Source of the DNA: an uncultured Bacteroidota bacterium
GTDB taxonomy: Bacteria > Bacteroidota > Bacteroidia > NS11-12g > UBA955
Direction: 5' to 3'
DNA: 7,527 nt
Assembly: GCA_903959115.1 (NCBI GenBank)
Contig: CAJBVU010000105.1
Location: forward strand, 1 to 7,527
The notes below the pieces were generated by a model that worked only from the letters and a program-made list of their open reading frames with translations, had not been told where the DNA came from and searched no databases. The position numbers were made by a program, and so were the translations under genes. Shown piece after piece: positions 6,621 to 7,527 of the stretch. The stretch's first letter is position 1. Every line of letters begins with the position of its first letter.

Positions 6621-7469
6621 TTAATTAAACCGCCACTGTTGTAAGAGCAGTGTTTTCTCGATTTTGGCTTCTTGAATATCGTTGAGTTTTGGGAAGAAGT
6701 CAATTCCGGTAATTCGTTCGGCCTCATCAATGCTCATGGCAAAAGAACTCAGGGGTTGCGTTGAAGAATTATTGGACATCACAAACGCGATGGCTCGCAT
6801 GGGGCTAGCGGTATCGAGCATGACCTTGTAAAATCTTTGGGGTACCGAAATGCGGCAGGTTTGACCTATATGAGAACTTATGGGGTCGGTTAACACGGGG
6901 CCTGTCACCACAAAAACGGGGTGGGAGCTAGGTGCCCAAGATCTAAATTGCTCTTCGAGTTTTTTCCAAATCCCACGATTAAAACCAGGTAATTGTGGTG
7001 AAACGTTGCTCATGTAAAATGATTCTGACATGGCTTGTGCGGAGAATTTCATATCGCCGGCTGGGGCCAAATGGCCGCGATCGTAGCCAGTTTTGGTATA
7101 ATCGGAAGTGACGGCGGTTCGGGGAGAAATGGATGGGTCAATAGAGAATTTACTACTGCGTTCTGCGCCACCAACCGTGTTCCCATAGGTTAAGTTGTAG
7201 GCTACCCATTTGGCTTGCATGTGTTTGTGGTTGTACACTAGGCTATATGCACTGTGCTGGGTGACGGTTTCAGTGGTTAGGATGGTTGGCATCGCCCAGG
7301 AAGATTGATTCGATGGGTTGTTTGATTGGACGTTGCTTGATTGGATGCTGTTTTGTTGAACCTTGTTTCGCTGAGCGGAAATTAAGAAGAAACCCGAAGT
7401 AATTAAAATGCCGACAGTAATTATGAGGGTCGGGGCTTTACGAGATGATAATTTCTGTTGTCGTAACAT
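6621..7469 (-). CDS. Exported DNA/RNA non-specific endonuclease (NUC1 / Serratia nuclease type)
   Basis: 282 residues. A basic start and a hydrophobic stretch (about residues 12-31) form a signal peptide or membrane anchor. No lipobox cysteine is present. A low-complexity N/Q/S linker (about 35-58) leads to the nuclease domain. The beta-beta-alpha-metal site is complete: D130-R131-G132-H133 followed by LAPAGDM with catalytic His133, N155 in MSNVSPQ, and N164 with E172 in FNRGIWKKLEEQ. These have the same spacing as Asn110, Asn119 and Glu127 of the Serratia nuclease. It should cut DNA and RNA with Mg2+ outside the cytoplasm, for nutrient uptake or matrix turnover. No inhibitor gene is needed if it is exported, and none is visible. 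The ATG at 7467-7469 has no clear Shine-Dalgarno. TATCTTAG (minus strand 7515-7508) is one base off a -7 box. Its stop lies 4 bp from the sulfatase stop. Confidence 0.93.
   Translation of the reverse strand: MLRQQKLSSRKAPTLIITVGILITSGFFLISAQRNKVQQNSIQSSNVQSNNPSNQSSWAMPTILTTETVTQHSAYSLVYNHKHMQAKWVAYNLTYGNTVGGAERSSKFSIDPSISPRTAVTSDYTKTGYDRGHLAPAGDMKFSAQAMSESFYMSNVSPQLPGFNRGIWKKLEEQFRSWAPSSHPVFVVTGPVLTDPISSHIGQTCRISVPQRFYKVMLDTASPMRAIAFVMSNNSSTQPLSSFAMSIDEAERITGIDFFPKLNDIQEAKIEKTLLLQQWRFN
7308..7367 (-). repeat. Degenerate 15-bp tandem repeat in the nuclease linker
   Basis: On the plus strand 7321-7335, 7336-7350 and 7351-7365 are related 15-base units. TTGATTGGA recurs exactly at 7322-7330 and 7337-7345. 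They code for a five-residue period in the linker after the membrane segment (NKVQQ, NSIQS, SNVQS, NNPSN). This looks like a flexible spacer that holds the nuclease domain away from the membrane or signal region and can change length by slippage. Confidence 0.55.
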
Positions 7470-7527
7470 ATCACTTAGACATCAACCTACTAATGCAGGT
7501 GGAATCGCTAAGATAGGATTTTTCTGA

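Noticed and set aside
6619..6631. GGTT-AATTA-AACC as a two-way terminator
   Set aside because: A four-base-pair stem with no stable G+C core or clear T run is too weak to call.
7470..7527. A divergent gene starting at the right edge on the plus strand
   Set aside because: The only ATG there, in TAATGCAGG, meets a stop within a few codons. The stretch holds only the upstream region of the nuclease gene.
1..7527. A defence, phage or conflict system built around the non-specific nuclease
   Set aside because: The nuclease has an export signal and standard family motifs, and no immunity, toxin-delivery or defence genes are next to it.

Overview
The window looks like chromosomal DNA from a member of the Bacteroidota. 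Two proteins end in Por/type IX secretion (T9SS) type A sorting domains. One of these is an Omp28-like protein of the kind known from Porphyromonas. There is also a TAnnTTTG-type promoter box in front of one gene. I cannot name a genus. I see no mobile element, RNA gene, CRISPR array or phage gene.

Layout from left to right. (1) Positions 1-1518, +: the 3' part of a gene for a secreted Omp28-like, thioredoxin-fold protein with a CPTC site and a T9SS sorting tail. (2) 1556-3658, -: a cytosolic 700-residue DUF255/YyaL/SPATA20-type protein (thioredoxin-like domain with CHWC plus an alpha/alpha barrel), convergent with gene 1. (3) 3694-4314, +: an exported protein of unknown function, divergent from gene 2 across a 35-bp gap that carries a good Bacteroidota -7 box. 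(4) 4296-4928, +: an exported redoxin/peroxiredoxin-like protein with a CNHC site, overlapping gene 3 by 19 bp and so very likely co-transcribed with it. (5) 5012-6616, +: an exported type I sulfatase (formylglycine motif CSPTR) with a T9SS sorting tail, preceded by an 83-bp leader containing a strong Shine-Dalgarno sequence and a 10-codon reading frame. (6) 6621-7469, -: an exported or membrane-anchored DNA/RNA non-specific endonuclease (DRGH motif), tail-to-tail with the sulfatase only 4 bp apart. The last 58 bases hold only the upstream region of gene 6.

Five of the six genes encode exported proteins. Three of the six (1, 2 and 4) have thioredoxin-type folds with a CxxC site. Genes 3 and 4 form the only clear operon. 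The sulfatase and the Omp28-like protein should end up outside the cell or on its surface. I do not see an obvious new multi-gene system. The observations most worth following are the leader in front of the sulfatase, the G+C-rich in-frame insertion within the conserved core of the DUF255 protein, and the uncharacterised secreted protein coupled to the redoxin.
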